17,965 nucleotides of DNA from CAZHBA01 sp964530225 (GCA_964530225.1 CAZHBA010000037.1:1-17965); one strand, 5' to 3'. Positions 6,393 through 15,283 are shown, numbered from the stretch's first letter. The notes: generated by a model from the letters alone, not told the origin. Program-made: numbers and translations.

Positions 6393-9300
6393 TCACTGCG
6401 CTACCGTCGTCGCTGGCTCGGCGGCCAGTTTGGCAAGCTGCATCATCAGCCGGTACACGCCACCCAGGCGCTGCTTATCGTTGACCCATTTGTGCTGATA
6501 GACCAGCTTGTGGTCAGGACGCAGTTTCACGGTGCCGACCTGGCTGGTGATGAACTCGATCAATGCCCCGGGATTTGCAAAAGAGTTGTCACGAAAACTG
6601 ATGACAGCGCCCTTGGGGCCAGCATCGAGTTTTTCGACACCGGCGTTGTGGCAGAGCTTTTTTAACGCCACCACCTGCAGCAGATTTTCCACTTCCGTCG
6701 GCAAAGGACCGAAGCGGTCAATAGCCTCGGCGGCGAAGCCATCGATTTCGGCTGGCTCGACCAATGCGGCGATACGTCGATAGAGGTTCAACCGCAAAGC
6801 CAGATCGGCGACGTAGGTTTCGGGAATGAGGATCGGCGTACCCAGCGCGATCACCGGTGTCCACTCTGCCACCACTGCGCCGCCACCGGAATCGCGCGCC
6901 GCCGCTACTGCCTCCTCCAGCATCTGCTGGTACAGCTCAACCCCAACTTCGCGGATATGACCCGATTGCTCCTCGCCTAAAAGATTACCGGCGCCACGGA
7001 TATCGAGATCATGGCTGGCAAGGCTAAAGCCGGCCCCCAGGGAGTCCAGGGTTTGCATGACATCTAGGCGTTTGCGCGCGGTGTCCGACAACTGACGGTC
7101 GACAGGCAATGTCAAATACGCATAGGCGCGCACCTTGGCGCGGCCAACCCGGCCGCGCAGCTGATAGAGCTGCGATAGGCCGAACATGTCGGCGCGGTGG
7201 ACGATAATCGTGTTGACCGACGGCAAATCGAGCCCGGACTCGATGATATTGGTGCACAGCAAAACCTCGTACTCGCCCCCGTAGAACGAAGCCATCACCC
7301 GCTCGAGCGCCCGCGCCGGCAACTGGCCATGGGCGACGGCGATTTTTACTTCCGGCACCAGGGTACACAGCCGCTCTTCAAGGTTTGCCATATCCTCGAT
7401 ACGTGGACAGACATAGAAGGTTTGGCCGCCGCGGAAATGCTCGCGCATGATCGCTTCGCGCACGGTCACTGGGTCGTAGGGCATCACAAAAGTACGCACC
7501 GCCAGCCGGTCGATCGGCGGCGTCGCGATCAGGCTCAGCTCGCGCACCCCGGTCAGGGCAAGTTGCAAGGTGCGTGGGATAGGCGTCGCCGTCAGCGTAA
7601 GAACATGTACATCGGAGCGTAATTTTTTCAGGCGCTCCTTTTGTGTGACGCCGAAATGCTGCTCTTCGTCGACGATGAGTAAGGCGAGATCGCGGAACTC
7701 GATGCTCTTGCTCAAAAGGGCGTGGGTACCAATGACAATATCGATGGTGCCATCAGCCATGCCGACGCGCACATCGTGGGCCTGCTGGCCGGTAACCAGG
7801 CGCGATAGCTGGCCGATATTCACGGGCAACCCAGCAAAACGCTCGCAGAAAGTCTGATAATGCTGGCGCGCCAACAGCGTGGTTGGTACCACGACGGCGA
7901 CTTGATAGCCGTTCAGCGCCGCCACGAAGGCCGCCCGCAAGGCAACCTCGGTCTTGCCGAACCCCACATCACCGCACACTAGCCGGTCCATGGGCCGACC
8001 GCTCGACAGCGCGGCAATCGTATCATCAATCGCACGCGTCTGATCGTCGGTCTCGTTGAACGGGAAGCGGGCGCAGAACTCTTCGTAGAGTCCCGACGGC
8101 AGCGGCAGCCTCTCTCCCTCGCGCAATTGCCGCTCGGCGGCAGTGCGCAACAGCTCGCCGGCAATCTCCTTTATTTGCCCCTTGACCTTGGCGCGGCGCG
8201 CCTGCCAACCGGCCCCACCCAAACGGTCGAGCTGCGCCGTCGCCTCTTCCGAACCGAAGCGCGACAGGAGTTCCAAATTCTCGACCGGCAGATACAGCTT
8301 GTCGTCGTTGGCATAGACTAGGCGCAAGCAATCGTGGGGGGCGCCGCCGATTTCTAACGTTTCCAAACCCTCAAATCGGCCAATGCCATGATCGACGTGA
8401 ACGACAAGATCGCTCTCCGATAGGCTGGCCACTTCGGCAATGAAATTTTCCGCCCGCCGGGTTCGCTGTGCGCGGCGAACCAGCCTGTCCCCCAATAGGT
8501 CCTGCTCGGTGTAGATAGTCAGCCCGGCGGAGGTAAAGCCAGTATCTAGACCAAGGACGAAGACCGGTAGTAGGTCGGCGACTGCTTTGCCAACGTCAGC
8601 CCATGTCTCCGCACTTTGCGCACCATCTATGCCGTGGTCGAACATCAATTGCACCATGCGATCGCGCGATCCGGCGGTGTAGGCCGCGATCGCCACACGC
8701 TGGCCGCTCGCCCTGTCATTAGCGATGCGTTGGCCGACGGCCTCGAACAAATCGACGTCGGGCCGGTTACGAGCATCGGCAAAATTATGCGCGCGGCGGC
8801 CCTCGATAGCGACCATATCGGGGGTGGTATCTGGCGCGTGGAACACGTTGAGACGTCCGATAACCCTATCGTCCAGACGAGCTTGCCACTCGTCTTCGGG
8901 CAGGTACAACGTTTCCGGCGGTAGCGGGTTGTAAACAACATTGTCATCCGACTGTTGTCCCTTCTTGACCGCCGCGGCAAAGTCTACCCGTGCGGTGTAA
9001 TAGTCGGTGATCAGCTCCTGGCGGGCGTTCAAGGCCTCGGCGCTTTGCAAGCCGATGAGGATAGGTCCGTCAACATAGTCGAACACCGTCGCCACGGAAT
9101 CGTAGAACAGCGGCAGCCAGTGCTCCATGCCGGGGTGGCGAACACCGGCGCTGACCGCCTCATAAAGAGCGTCCTTGCTGCGGACCGCGCCGAACATTTT
9201 CCGGTAACGGTTGCGGAATCTCTCGGCAGTGCCTGCGGCAAAAATAACTTCGCTGGCCGGCATCAGGTTCAGGCTGTCGCGCACCTCGATGGTCCGCTGG

Positions 9301-9917
9301 TTCAGAGCGTCGAAGCCACGGATGCCCTCCAACTCATCACCAAAGAGATCAAGGCGCAACGGGTCCTCGGTGCCGGGTGGAAATACATCAATAATGCCGC
9401 CGCGGACGGCAAATTCACCGGGTTCACGCACGGTATCGGTGCGCAGATAGCCGTTCTCCAATAAGAACGCGACGAGCCGAGCGGTATCAATAGTATCTCC
9501 AGGCTGGGCCGAGTAGTGACTGGCGGCAACGATTTCCGGGGTTGGTAGCCGCTGGAGTGCGGCGCTGGCCGTCGTAACAACCAGTGCCGGTGCACCTCCA
9601 TCGCCCCGGTTGGCCAAGGCGCTTAACGTCGCCAGGCGGGTCGCCATCACGTCATGACGCGGCGGCACCCGATCATAGGGCAGGCAGTCCCATGCTGGTA
9701 GCGTCAATATCCGGGCAGTAGCCGCGTAAAAACGTACCGCGTCGGCAGTACGCGCCATCGCCGCTTCGTCACTGGCGACGTGCAATATCGTTCGCACCTG
9801 CTCAGTGGACGCACTGTCTATAAGTTCGGCAAGTAACAATGCATCACACCCTTCGGGCACGCCGGTGAACGTTACGTCCTTACTGGTCGCGAAGGGATTA
9901 TCCTTGAAAAACAACAA
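6393..9917 (-). CDS. mfd: transcription-repair coupling factor Mfd
   Basis: A 1174-residue SF2 translocase, close to the usual family length. It binds RNA polymerase stalled at DNA lesions, pushes it off and recruits UvrA. In order: a UvrB-like N-terminal region (about 10-370), the CarD-like RNA polymerase interaction domain (about 500-565, with DLVVHVDHGIGRFEGL), the RecG-like motor with Walker A GDVGFGKTE near 646 and the DEEQ box near 750, the TATPIPRTL motif, a QLRGRVGRA motif VI, and the C-terminal TRCF domain. The TTG at 9917 is the only sensible start before the conserved TGVPEG segment. It lies one base after the sdhE stop, with no clear ribosome-binding site, so translational coupling to sdhE is likely. 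The sdhE-mfd order, divergent from recG, is a known alphaproteobacterial arrangement. Confidence 0.97.
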   Translation of the reverse strand: MLFFKDNPFATSKDVTFTGVPEGCDALLLAELIDSASTEQVRTILHVASDEAAMARTADAVRFYAATARILTLPAWDCLPYDRVPPRHDVMATRLATLSALANRGDGGAPALVVTTASAALQRLPTPEIVAASHYSAQPGDTIDTARLVAFLLENGYLRTDTVREPGEFAVRGGIIDVFPPGTEDPLRLDLFGDELEGIRGFDALNQRTIEVRDSLNLMPASEVIFAAGTAERFRNRYRKMFGAVRSKDALYEAVSAGVRHPGMEHWLPLFYDSVATVFDYVDGPILIGLQSAEALNARQELITDYYTARVDFAAAVKKGQQSDDNVVYNPLPPETLYLPEDEWQARLDDRVIGRLNVFHAPDTTPDMVAIEGRRAHNFADARNRPDVDLFEAVGQRIANDRASGQRVAIAAYTAGSRDRMVQLMFDHGIDGAQSAETWADVGKAVADLLPVFVLGLDTGFTSAGLTIYTEQDLLGDRLVRRAQRTRRAENFIAEVASLSESDLVVHVDHGIGRFEGLETLEIGGAPHDCLRLVYANDDKLYLPVENLELLSRFGSEEATAQLDRLGGAGWQARRAKVKGQIKEIAGELLRTAAERQLREGERLPLPSGLYEEFCARFPFNETDDQTRAIDDTIAALSSGRPMDRLVCGDVGFGKTEVALRAAFVAALNGYQVAVVVPTTLLARQHYQTFCERFAGLPVNIGQLSRLVTGQQAHDVRVGMADGTIDIVIGTHALLSKSIEFRDLALLIVDEEQHFGVTQKERLKKLRSDVHVLTLTATPIPRTLQLALTGVRELSLIATPPIDRLAVRTFVMPYDPVTVREAIMREHFRGGQTFYVCPRIEDMANLEERLCTLVPEVKIAVAHGQLPARALERVMASFYGGEYEVLLCTNIIESGLDLPSVNTIIVHRADMFGLSQLYQLRGRVGRAKVRAYAYLTLPVDRQLSDTARKRLDVMQTLDSLGAGFSLASHDLDIRGAGNLLGEEQSGHIREVGVELYQQMLEEAVAAARDSGGGAVVAEWTPVIALGTPILIPETYVADLALRLNLYRRIAALVEPAEIDGFAAEAIDRFGPLPTEVENLLQVVALKKLCHNAGVEKLDAGPKGAVISFRDNSFANPGALIEFITSQVGTVKLRPDHKLVYQHKWVNDKQRLGGVYRLMMQLAKLAAEPATTVAQ

Positions 9918-9918
9918 A

Positions 9919-10179
9919 TTACAGTCCGGTTCTAAATTTTCTCAGCAGCGCCATAATCTCCGTATCCCATTCCGGCGGAACCGGTTTGCGCCCGCTGATC
10001 CACATAAACAGGTCGGGATCGCTGTTCTCGATTAGCGCTTCATACTGGTCGAGCATGTCGGCAGACAACTCTGCCAGATGGCGTGCCGCGAACTGTCCCA
10101 GCAACACGTCAGTTTCCTTGGTGCCGGTGTAGCTGCTGCGGTAACGCAAACGCTTGATGCGAATGTCTTGAGGCTCCAC
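9919..10179 (-). CDS. sdhE: FAD assembly factor SdhE (DUF339)
   Basis: An 86-residue small helical protein that assists covalent FAD attachment to the SdhA subunit of succinate dehydrogenase. The middle and end match the family well: IRIKRLRYRS start, the ENSDPDLFMWISG signature (about 51-63) and the closing Pro-rich and helical segment. The family RGxxE motif reads TGTKE (about 18-22), so its arginine is replaced by threonine. The GTG at 10179 was chosen because GAGGAG sits nine bases upstream and the length fits; the frame is open further upstream but that part is not family-like. The stop is one base before the mfd start. It lies about 90 bp downstream of one arm of the intergenic inverted repeat. 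Confidence 0.9.
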   Translation of the reverse strand: MEPQDIRIKRLRYRSSYTGTKETDVLLGQFAARHLAELSADMLDQYEALIENSDPDLFMWISGRKPVPPEWDTEIMALLRKFRTGL

Positions 10180-10267
10180 GGCTCTAAGCTCCTCCACAGC
10201 AAAACGCGCCGTCGGCGCTTTAGCGCGACGATTACTGGCCGACAGGGCGACACTGCCGTAGGATATA

Positions 10268-10538
10268 GCGGCTAGAGCAGTGTACAGATAGATGGAATCA
10301 TTTCTATTGGCGGTCGGTGCGGAAGACGGCGCAGCCCAATGCGGCGTATTGGGTAAACCATCGGACAAAGCGGTTGCCCGCCGAACGCCAGCCCGGAGGG
10401 GGTGGGTGTCTATACGCCAAATCCTGCGAGCTTAGGCTCGACCATAGCTACGGCTATGCTCTTTACCGAAGCCCTTGGCCTTGACCTAAATCCGCTCCGT
10501 CAAAATGGTTCGATCTATCTGTACACTGCTCTCACCGC
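10268..10538. repeat. 36-bp imperfect inverted repeat enclosing a structured recG-sdhE intergenic region
   Basis: 10268-10303 and 10503-10538 are inverted copies with 32 of 36 matches, including an identical 20-base core (ATCTATCTGTACACTGCTCT). The 199-bp spacer holds further hairpins: CCCAAT/ATTGGG near 10336-10354, CGAGC/GCTCG near 10428-10441 and CATAGC/GCTATG near 10443-10458. Each arm reads toward its own gene, sdhE on one side and recG on the other. It may be a mirrored promoter/operator pair or a small palindromic element with terminal repeats. Confidence 0.8.
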
Positions 10539-10579
10539 ATGCTGTCAGCCATTGAAGCTAGTCATTCGGGTCTTATCCA

Positions 10580-12694
10580 TTGTCCGTCCACACGCGTCCC
10601 GAAATCCTGTTTCCCGTCTTCGCGCCCGTCACTTCGATTAAGGGCGTCGGACCGCGTATCGGCAGGTTGATCGAGCGCGTCGCCGGTCCGCACATCGCCG
10701 ACTTGTTATGGCACCTACCAACGGGCTTGCTTGACCGTCGCTACGCGCCATTGGTGCGCGATGCCGAACCCGGACGTATTGCCACCTTGACCATCCGTGT
10801 CGACGGCCACCGTCTGCCGCCAGTCGCTAACCGACGCATCCCATATAAGATCCATTGCTCTGACGAGACCGGCGACATTGATCTAGTGTTTTTCCACGCC
10901 CGTGCCGACTATCTAAAAAAGACCCTGCCACCGGGCGAGCAGCGGGTAATAAGCGGTACGGTAGAGCTTTTCGACGGCGTCTTGCAAATGACCCACCCCG
11001 ATATCGTCACGCCAGTGTCCGAACGTGATGCGGTGATGCAGGTGCATCCCATCTACCCGCTGACCGAAGGGCTAAGCCAAAACGTCTTGCGCCGCACGAT
11101 CGTTGAGGCCGTTGGTCGGACGCCTGAGCTATCCGATTGGCTCGATCCGGCTTTCGCGGCACAACGGGATTGGCCAGGCTGGCACGAGGCTATCGTCAGT
11201 GTACACGAACCGTCTGACCTCGCTGATTTGGACCCCAACCAATTGGCGCACCAGCGGTTGGCCTATGACGAGTTGTTGGCCAGCCAATTGGCTATTGGGC
11301 TGGTGCGCGCGAGGACCCGCAAGAGGCCGGGTCTACCGACCATCGGCGATGGCTCTCTGCGCGCAAAAGCCGTTGACGCCCTGCCCTTCGAAATGACCGT
11401 GAGTCAACACCAGGCCATCGACGACATCATCTCCGACATGGCGTCGGACACGCGCATGCTGCGCCTGCTGCAGGGTGATGTCGGTAGTGGCAAAACCGTG
11501 GTAGCGCTGATGGCGATGCTGAACGCAATCGAAGAAGGCCGACAAGCGGCCTTGATGGCACCAACAGAAATCCTCGCACGACAGCATTTTGCCACTATCG
11601 CGCCCCTCGCCAAGGCGATTGGTGTGTCTGCCGTATTACTGACCGGACGTGATAAGGGCAAAGCGCGGCAGGAAATCCTCGGCCGCTTTGCCTCCGGCAG
11701 AACGTCCATCGTCGTCGGCACCCACGCGCTGTTCCAACAGGATATCGCTTTCAACGATCTGGCGCTTGCCGTGGTCGATGAGCAGCACCGGTTCGGCGTC
11801 CACCAACGCTTGCTGTTAGCCGAAAAAGGCGCTGCGGTCGATGTGTTGCTAATGACGGCAACACCGATCCCGCGCACGCTGATGCTGGCTTTCTACGGCG
11901 ATCTCGATGAATCGCGGTTGACCGAAAAGCCGGCCGGACGCCTGCCCATCGATACCCGCACTATCCCCTTGTCGCGCCTCAACGAGGTGGTCGCCGCCGT
12001 TGGCCGTAAACTCGCTGAAGGCGCAAAGGTTTATTGGGTCTGCCCACTAGTTGAGGAATCGGAGAGTATAGATCTTGCCGCCACCACGGCGCGCCATACC
12101 GCACTGGCAGAGATTTTTGGCGAGCGGGTCGGTCTGATACACGGACAGTTGGGATCACGCGAAAAGGACGCCGCGATGAGCCGCTTCACCGGAGCCGCCA
12201 AAGGGACCCCGCCGATTGATTTGCTGGTAGCGACCACCGTCATCGAAGTTGGGGTTGACGTGCCCGATGCTACGGTCATGGTGATCGAACATGCCGAGCG
12301 TTTTGGTCTGGCCCAGCTCCACCAACTGCGCGGGCGGATCGGCCGCAGCGACAAACCCTCAACCTGTCTGTTGGTCTACGCCAACGAGTCCAGCAAAACT
12401 GCTCGTGCACGCCTGGCCATTCTGCGCGAGACCGACGACGGATTTCGCATTGCCGAGGAAGATTTGCGCCTGCGTGGCGCCGGCGACCTGCTTGGCACGC
12501 GCCAGTCTGGCCTGCCGGATTTCCGCTTGGCCGATCTGGAAGCCCATGGCGAGCTATTGGTCATGGCACGCAACGATGCGAAATTGATCATCGAGCGCGA
12601 CCCAGCCCTGGAGACGGAGCGCGGCGAAGCGCTGAGAGTTTTGTTGTACTTGTTCGAGCGCGACGCCGCGGTGCGATTGGCCCGAGCCGGCTAA
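10580..12694 (+). CDS. recG: ATP-dependent DNA helicase RecG
   Basis: A 704-residue SF2 helicase, near the usual length, that regresses stalled replication forks and drives branch migration of Holliday junctions. It has the N-terminal wedge/OB region (about 10-250, opening with SIKGVGPRIGRLIER), Walker A GDVGSGKT near 299, the DEQH box near 400, TATPIPRTLML just after, and motif VI QLRGRIGRSD near 582, followed by the family C-terminal GTRQSG segment. The TTG at 10580 is the only start near the conserved RPEILFP beginning; its ribosome-binding site is weak. It diverges from sdhE-mfd. Its stop codon lies inside a hairpin shared with the convergent DUF502 gene. Confidence 0.97.
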   Translation: MSVHTRPEILFPVFAPVTSIKGVGPRIGRLIERVAGPHIADLLWHLPTGLLDRRYAPLVRDAEPGRIATLTIRVDGHRLPPVANRRIPYKIHCSDETGDIDLVFFHARADYLKKTLPPGEQRVISGTVELFDGVLQMTHPDIVTPVSERDAVMQVHPIYPLTEGLSQNVLRRTIVEAVGRTPELSDWLDPAFAAQRDWPGWHEAIVSVHEPSDLADLDPNQLAHQRLAYDELLASQLAIGLVRARTRKRPGLPTIGDGSLRAKAVDALPFEMTVSQHQAIDDIISDMASDTRMLRLLQGDVGSGKTVVALMAMLNAIEEGRQAALMAPTEILARQHFATIAPLAKAIGVSAVLLTGRDKGKARQEILGRFASGRTSIVVGTHALFQQDIAFNDLALAVVDEQHRFGVHQRLLLAEKGAAVDVLLMTATPIPRTLMLAFYGDLDESRLTEKPAGRLPIDTRTIPLSRLNEVVAAVGRKLAEGAKVYWVCPLVEESESIDLAATTARHTALAEIFGERVGLIHGQLGSREKDAAMSRFTGAAKGTPPIDLLVATTVIEVGVDVPDATVMVIEHAERFGLAQLHQLRGRIGRSDKPSTCLLVYANESSKTARARLAILRETDDGFRIAEEDLRLRGAGDLLGTRQSGLPDFRLADLEAHGELLVMARNDAKLIIERDPALETERGEALRVLLYLFERDAAVRLARAG

Positions 12695-12722
12695 AACCCG
12701 ATTAGCCGACCCCATTAATCGG
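12688..12722. terminator. overlapping hairpins between convergent recG and DUF502 gene
   Basis: CGGCTAA (12688-12694) pairs with TTAGCCG (12702-12708), and the overlapping CCGATTA (12698-12704) pairs with TAATCGG (12716-12722). Both stems are 7 bp and perfect but mutually exclusive. They cover the recG stop and the DUF502 stop. There is no T-run on either strand, so rho-independent termination is uncertain, but the position suits a bidirectional end for the two transcripts. Confidence 0.45.
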
Positions 12723-13473
12723 CGGTAACCGGTTCCTTATTGGCTTTGCTGGGCGCGAGTTCGTCGTCGCCGATCGTCGGCTTATCGCTGTCGGCGCGAC
12801 CCACCCGCTTGATTTTTTGCTGCTCAACCGGACGTATGTCGGGCGGGGTTACTATGCCGCCTGAAATAATCATTTTAATGGCGTCCTCGACGCTCATAGA
12901 AAGATCTACCAACTCGCGGCGCGGCAAGAATAATAGGTAGCCGGACGTCGGGTTGGGTGTGGTCGGCAAGAATACATTGACCACTTCGTCCTCGGTCACG
13001 TTTTGAACCTCGCCGATGGTCTTACCGGTGACGAAGCCGATGGCCCAGCTGCCGCGCCTCGGATACTCGAATAACACCGCCTGGCGGAACGCGTCGGACT
13101 GGTGCGCCAGCACCGTTTCGACGATTTGCTTGGTGGCGCTATAGATACTGCGCACCACCGGCATGCGGCTGAGCAAATGTTCGCCACCGTGCACGATCCA
13201 ACGTCCCAGGAGAAGCCGGGTCAGGACACCGATAAAGGTAATGAATACAAATAGGACAATGACCCCAAGACCGGGAATACCGAACGGCACGTAGGTGTTA
13301 GGGTTGTAGGCCGTGGGGATTAACGGCGTGATACGGTCATCGATGAAGTTCAGCACCAGCCAGCTCAGCCAGAAAGTAATACCCACCGGCGCCACCACCA
13401 ACAGGCCGGCAAGAAAATAGCCACGCGTGCGCGCCCATATACCAGTCCGGTGCTTTCTTTCTCTATGGGGCAT
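12715..13473 (-). CDS. DUF502 family inner-membrane protein
   Basis: A 252-residue protein. Two hydrophobic segments (about 17-40 and 66-88) flank a short periplasmic loop containing PLIPTAYNPNTY and a conserved PGLGV turn. A soluble domain follows, with the LLSRMPVVRSIYSATKQIVET stretch split over about 98-120, the PRRGSWAIGFVTG motif and a VFLPTTPNPTSGY motif, all typical of DUF502. The last 45 residues are charged and probably disordered. No biochemical function is known for the family; it resembles a plant membrane-trafficking family (COV1-like). The ATG at 13473 was preferred to a TTG three codons earlier. It converges with recG, a frequent neighbour in alphaproteobacteria. Confidence 0.9.
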   Translation of the reverse strand: MPHRERKHRTGIWARTRGYFLAGLLVVAPVGITFWLSWLVLNFIDDRITPLIPTAYNPNTYVPFGIPGLGVIVLFVFITFIGVLTRLLLGRWIVHGGEHLLSRMPVVRSIYSATKQIVETVLAHQSDAFRQAVLFEYPRRGSWAIGFVTGKTIGEVQNVTEDEVVNVFLPTTPNPTSGYLLFLPRRELVDLSMSVEDAIKMIISGGIVTPPDIRPVEQQKIKRVGRADSDKPTIGDDELAPSKANKEPVTAD

Positions 13474-13639
13474 TCCACCCAATCCGTTAAGCGGCGCAGT
13501 TTCGCCGAGCCGCCTATCATATAGGGACTAAACTACCGTCCGCCATGGCCTATTGTGCTAATTTTAGGATTATGAAACGCGCCCATCTATTTGACAAACA
13601 AAGATATTTCGGCGGAAATGTTAGAGAAAATCAAAAAGA

Positions 13640-13726
13640 TGGTGCGGCTGAGAGGACTCGAACCTCCACGGGCATGCGCCCACTAGCACCTGAAGCTAGC
13701 GCGTCTACCAATTTCGCCACAGCCGC
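13640..13726 (-). tRNA. tRNA-Leu (anticodon CAG)
   Basis: A class II tRNA of 87 bases including an encoded CCA at the 13640 end. The acceptor GCGGCTG pairs with CAGCCGC, the anticodon loop TTCAGGT is closed by CTAGC/GCTAG and gives CAG, reading CUG codons. The T-loop is TTCGAGT and a long variable arm is present. It pairs with a second tRNA-Leu 104 bp away on the same strand. Confidence 0.95.
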
Positions 13727-13830
13727 ACGGCTCACGGAAGGTCCGCCTGATACGCCACCCGAGGCCACCGATCAAGGGTGGTCCGCGAATGCCAAACTTT
13801 ACCTGTGCCCAATCCGCTGCAAATTCCCGA

Positions 13831-13917
13831 TGGTGCGGCAGAGAGGACTTGAACCTCCACGGGGTTTCCCCCACAACGCCCTCAACGTTGCGCGTCTACC
13901 AATTCCGCCACTGCCGC
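13831..13917 (-). tRNA. tRNA-Leu (anticodon GAG)
   Basis: A class II tRNA of 87 bases with an encoded CCA. The acceptor GCGGCAG pairs with CTGCCGC, and the anticodon loop TTGAGGG between CAACG and CGTTG gives GAG, reading CUC and CUU codons. It lies upstream of the CAG isoacceptor on the same strand and resembles it closely, so the two probably arose by duplication and may be transcribed together. Open frames across both strands here are tRNA shadows. Confidence 0.95.
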
Positions 13918-14065
13918 GCCTTATGGGAACGGCGGTTATGTACCCGAAGGCCGTCAGCGAGGCAACTGCCGCTACGACCACGCTATAAGGCGTTGTCCCC
14001 TTGCTCTACGGGGCGACCTGGGGACATTATAGAAACCGAACGAACCAGGGATGGGCAGATCGCAA

Positions 14066-14932
14066 ATGGGATACAAATCAATACTCGTGCCGCTGGAGGA
14101 GAGCGATGTGTTGCCGTCGGTGCTGGCGACCACATTGGTTGTGGCACGTCAGTTTGATAGCTACATTGAGGGGCTATGTATTCGACCCTCATTGGCAGGC
14201 GCCATAGCGGTTGGATTCGAGGGTGGCGTCGCCGCGCTGGCCGGCACCGAAGAGCAGTTCGAGCAGGAACAGGAAAGCCGAACCCGCCGTCTGCAAGAGC
14301 AGTTCGAAGGGTTCGTACGCGATAACGGCCTGGCCGTCGCAGCGAGCGCCAGCGCCGAAGGACTAAGCGCACGCTGGTCTGAGGACGAAGCGTCGGGCAT
14401 CGGTGTGTTCGGCCAGCGGGGCCGGGTTTTTGATTTGATCGTTGTCGGCAGACCAACCCCAGGCGTGTTGACCCCGGCGATGAACACGTTGGAGACCGTA
14501 CTGTTCGAATCCGGCCGGCCAGTTTTGATTGCACCGCCAACACCGCCGCAATCCGTGGCCCACCATGTGGTAATCGCCTGGAACGGCAGCACAGAAACGG
14601 CTCGGGCCGTGGCCTTCGCGAGGCCGTTCCTACAGGGCGCCGAGCGTGTCACTGTACTCTCCGTCGAAGGCGCGTTAGTTCCGGGTCCCAGCGGCGATGA
14701 GGTTGCCGGTGGCCTGCGCCGCCTCGGCGTCAACGCGGAGGTGTCCAATTCAGTGGGCAAGCGTTCGCCCGCCACCGCCGGCGCCGTGATGCTCCAGGAA
14801 GCGGAAAAGCTGAACGCCGATCTGCTGGTTAAAGGCGGCTACACGCAAAGCCGATTCCGGCAAATGATTTTCGGCGGCGCCACTAACCATATACTTAATG
14901 AAGCGCAAATTCCGGTATTGATGGCGCACTAA
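14066..14932 (+). CDS. tandem-domain universal stress protein (UspA family)
   Basis: A 288-residue cytoplasmic protein with two Usp-type domains. The first (about 1-145) starts with the family strand YKSILVPLE and includes the strand DLIVVGRP. The second (about 165-288) starts with HHVVIAWNGS and ends with the nucleotide-binding signature GGYTQSRFRQMIFGGATNHIL split at about 260-280, then IPVLMAH. The second domain keeps the G-x2-G-x9-G-type ATP-binding pattern; the first does not. Usp proteins help cells survive stress, and the partners vary. The ATG at 14066 is preferred over 14051 because homologues begin right before the first strand; neither has a strong ribosome-binding site. It converges with the coiled-coil gene. 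Confidence 0.92.
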   Translation: MGYKSILVPLEESDVLPSVLATTLVVARQFDSYIEGLCIRPSLAGAIAVGFEGGVAALAGTEEQFEQEQESRTRRLQEQFEGFVRDNGLAVAASASAEGLSARWSEDEASGIGVFGQRGRVFDLIVVGRPTPGVLTPAMNTLETVLFESGRPVLIAPPTPPQSVAHHVVIAWNGSTETARAVAFARPFLQGAERVTVLSVEGALVPGPSGDEVAGGLRRLGVNAEVSNSVGKRSPATAGAVMLQEAEKLNADLLVKGGYTQSRFRQMIFGGATNHILNEAQIPVLMAH

Positions 14933-14956
14933 TCGCCGGCGCCGGTCGCTCGCTTA

Positions 14957-15283
14957 TTAGGCGGACGCAGTCTGACGCTCGATCGCGGCAACCAACAGCC
15001 CTACCGCCGATTGCAGAGCGGTGAACTTGCCTTCCGCGCGATTAACCCGTTCGACCAAGTGTTCGTGCTGAGCCTCGCCCTGAATGGGCGGCGATAACGT
15101 GCGTTGCCCGGCCAGCTTATTCAGGGCCGCCTGCATTTGTTGGCGCAAGACCTGCTCGCGCTCGTGCAGCTGCAACAGTTGGTCGACGTACTCGTTCAAG
15201 CGTTGCTGCTCGCGCAGCAGCCGACTGAGTTCGGTGCGTTGCATTTCGATGACCACCAACTGGCTATCCGCTGACAGGACCAA
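14957..15283 (-). CDS. small coiled-coil protein of unknown function
   Basis: A 108-residue soluble, Gln/Glu/Leu-rich protein. A long heptad-like stretch (about 12-60, with ELSRLLREQQRLNEYVDQLL) predicts a coiled coil, and a second amphipathic helix lies at about 80-105. The TTG at 15283 was chosen because GAGGA lies seven bases upstream. The frame stays open for 18 more codons upstream, up to the TAG that ends the alpha/beta hydrolase gene in the same frame, so the true start could be earlier or the two could be joined by readthrough. No enzymatic motif is seen and no family is recognised with certainty. Confidence 0.7.
   Translation of the reverse strand: MVLSADSQLVVIEMQRTELSRLLREQQRLNEYVDQLLQLHEREQVLRQQMQAALNKLAGQRTLSPPIQGEAQHEHLVERVNRAEGKFTALQSAVGLLVAAIERQTASA

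Noticed and set aside
10402..10641. Plus-strand open frame across the recG-sdhE intergenic repeat, with SIYLYTAL also read on the other strand
   Set aside because: The shared peptide comes from the inverted DNA repeat; the frame overlaps the start of recG and has no family resemblance.
13545..14157. Open frames across the two tRNA-Leu genes
   Set aside because: They are shadows of the tRNA sequences, a common annotation artefact.
14161..14775. Minus-strand frame of 204 codons inside the universal stress protein gene
   Set aside because: It is antisense to a clear Usp family gene and has low-complexity Ser/Pro/Arg-rich composition.
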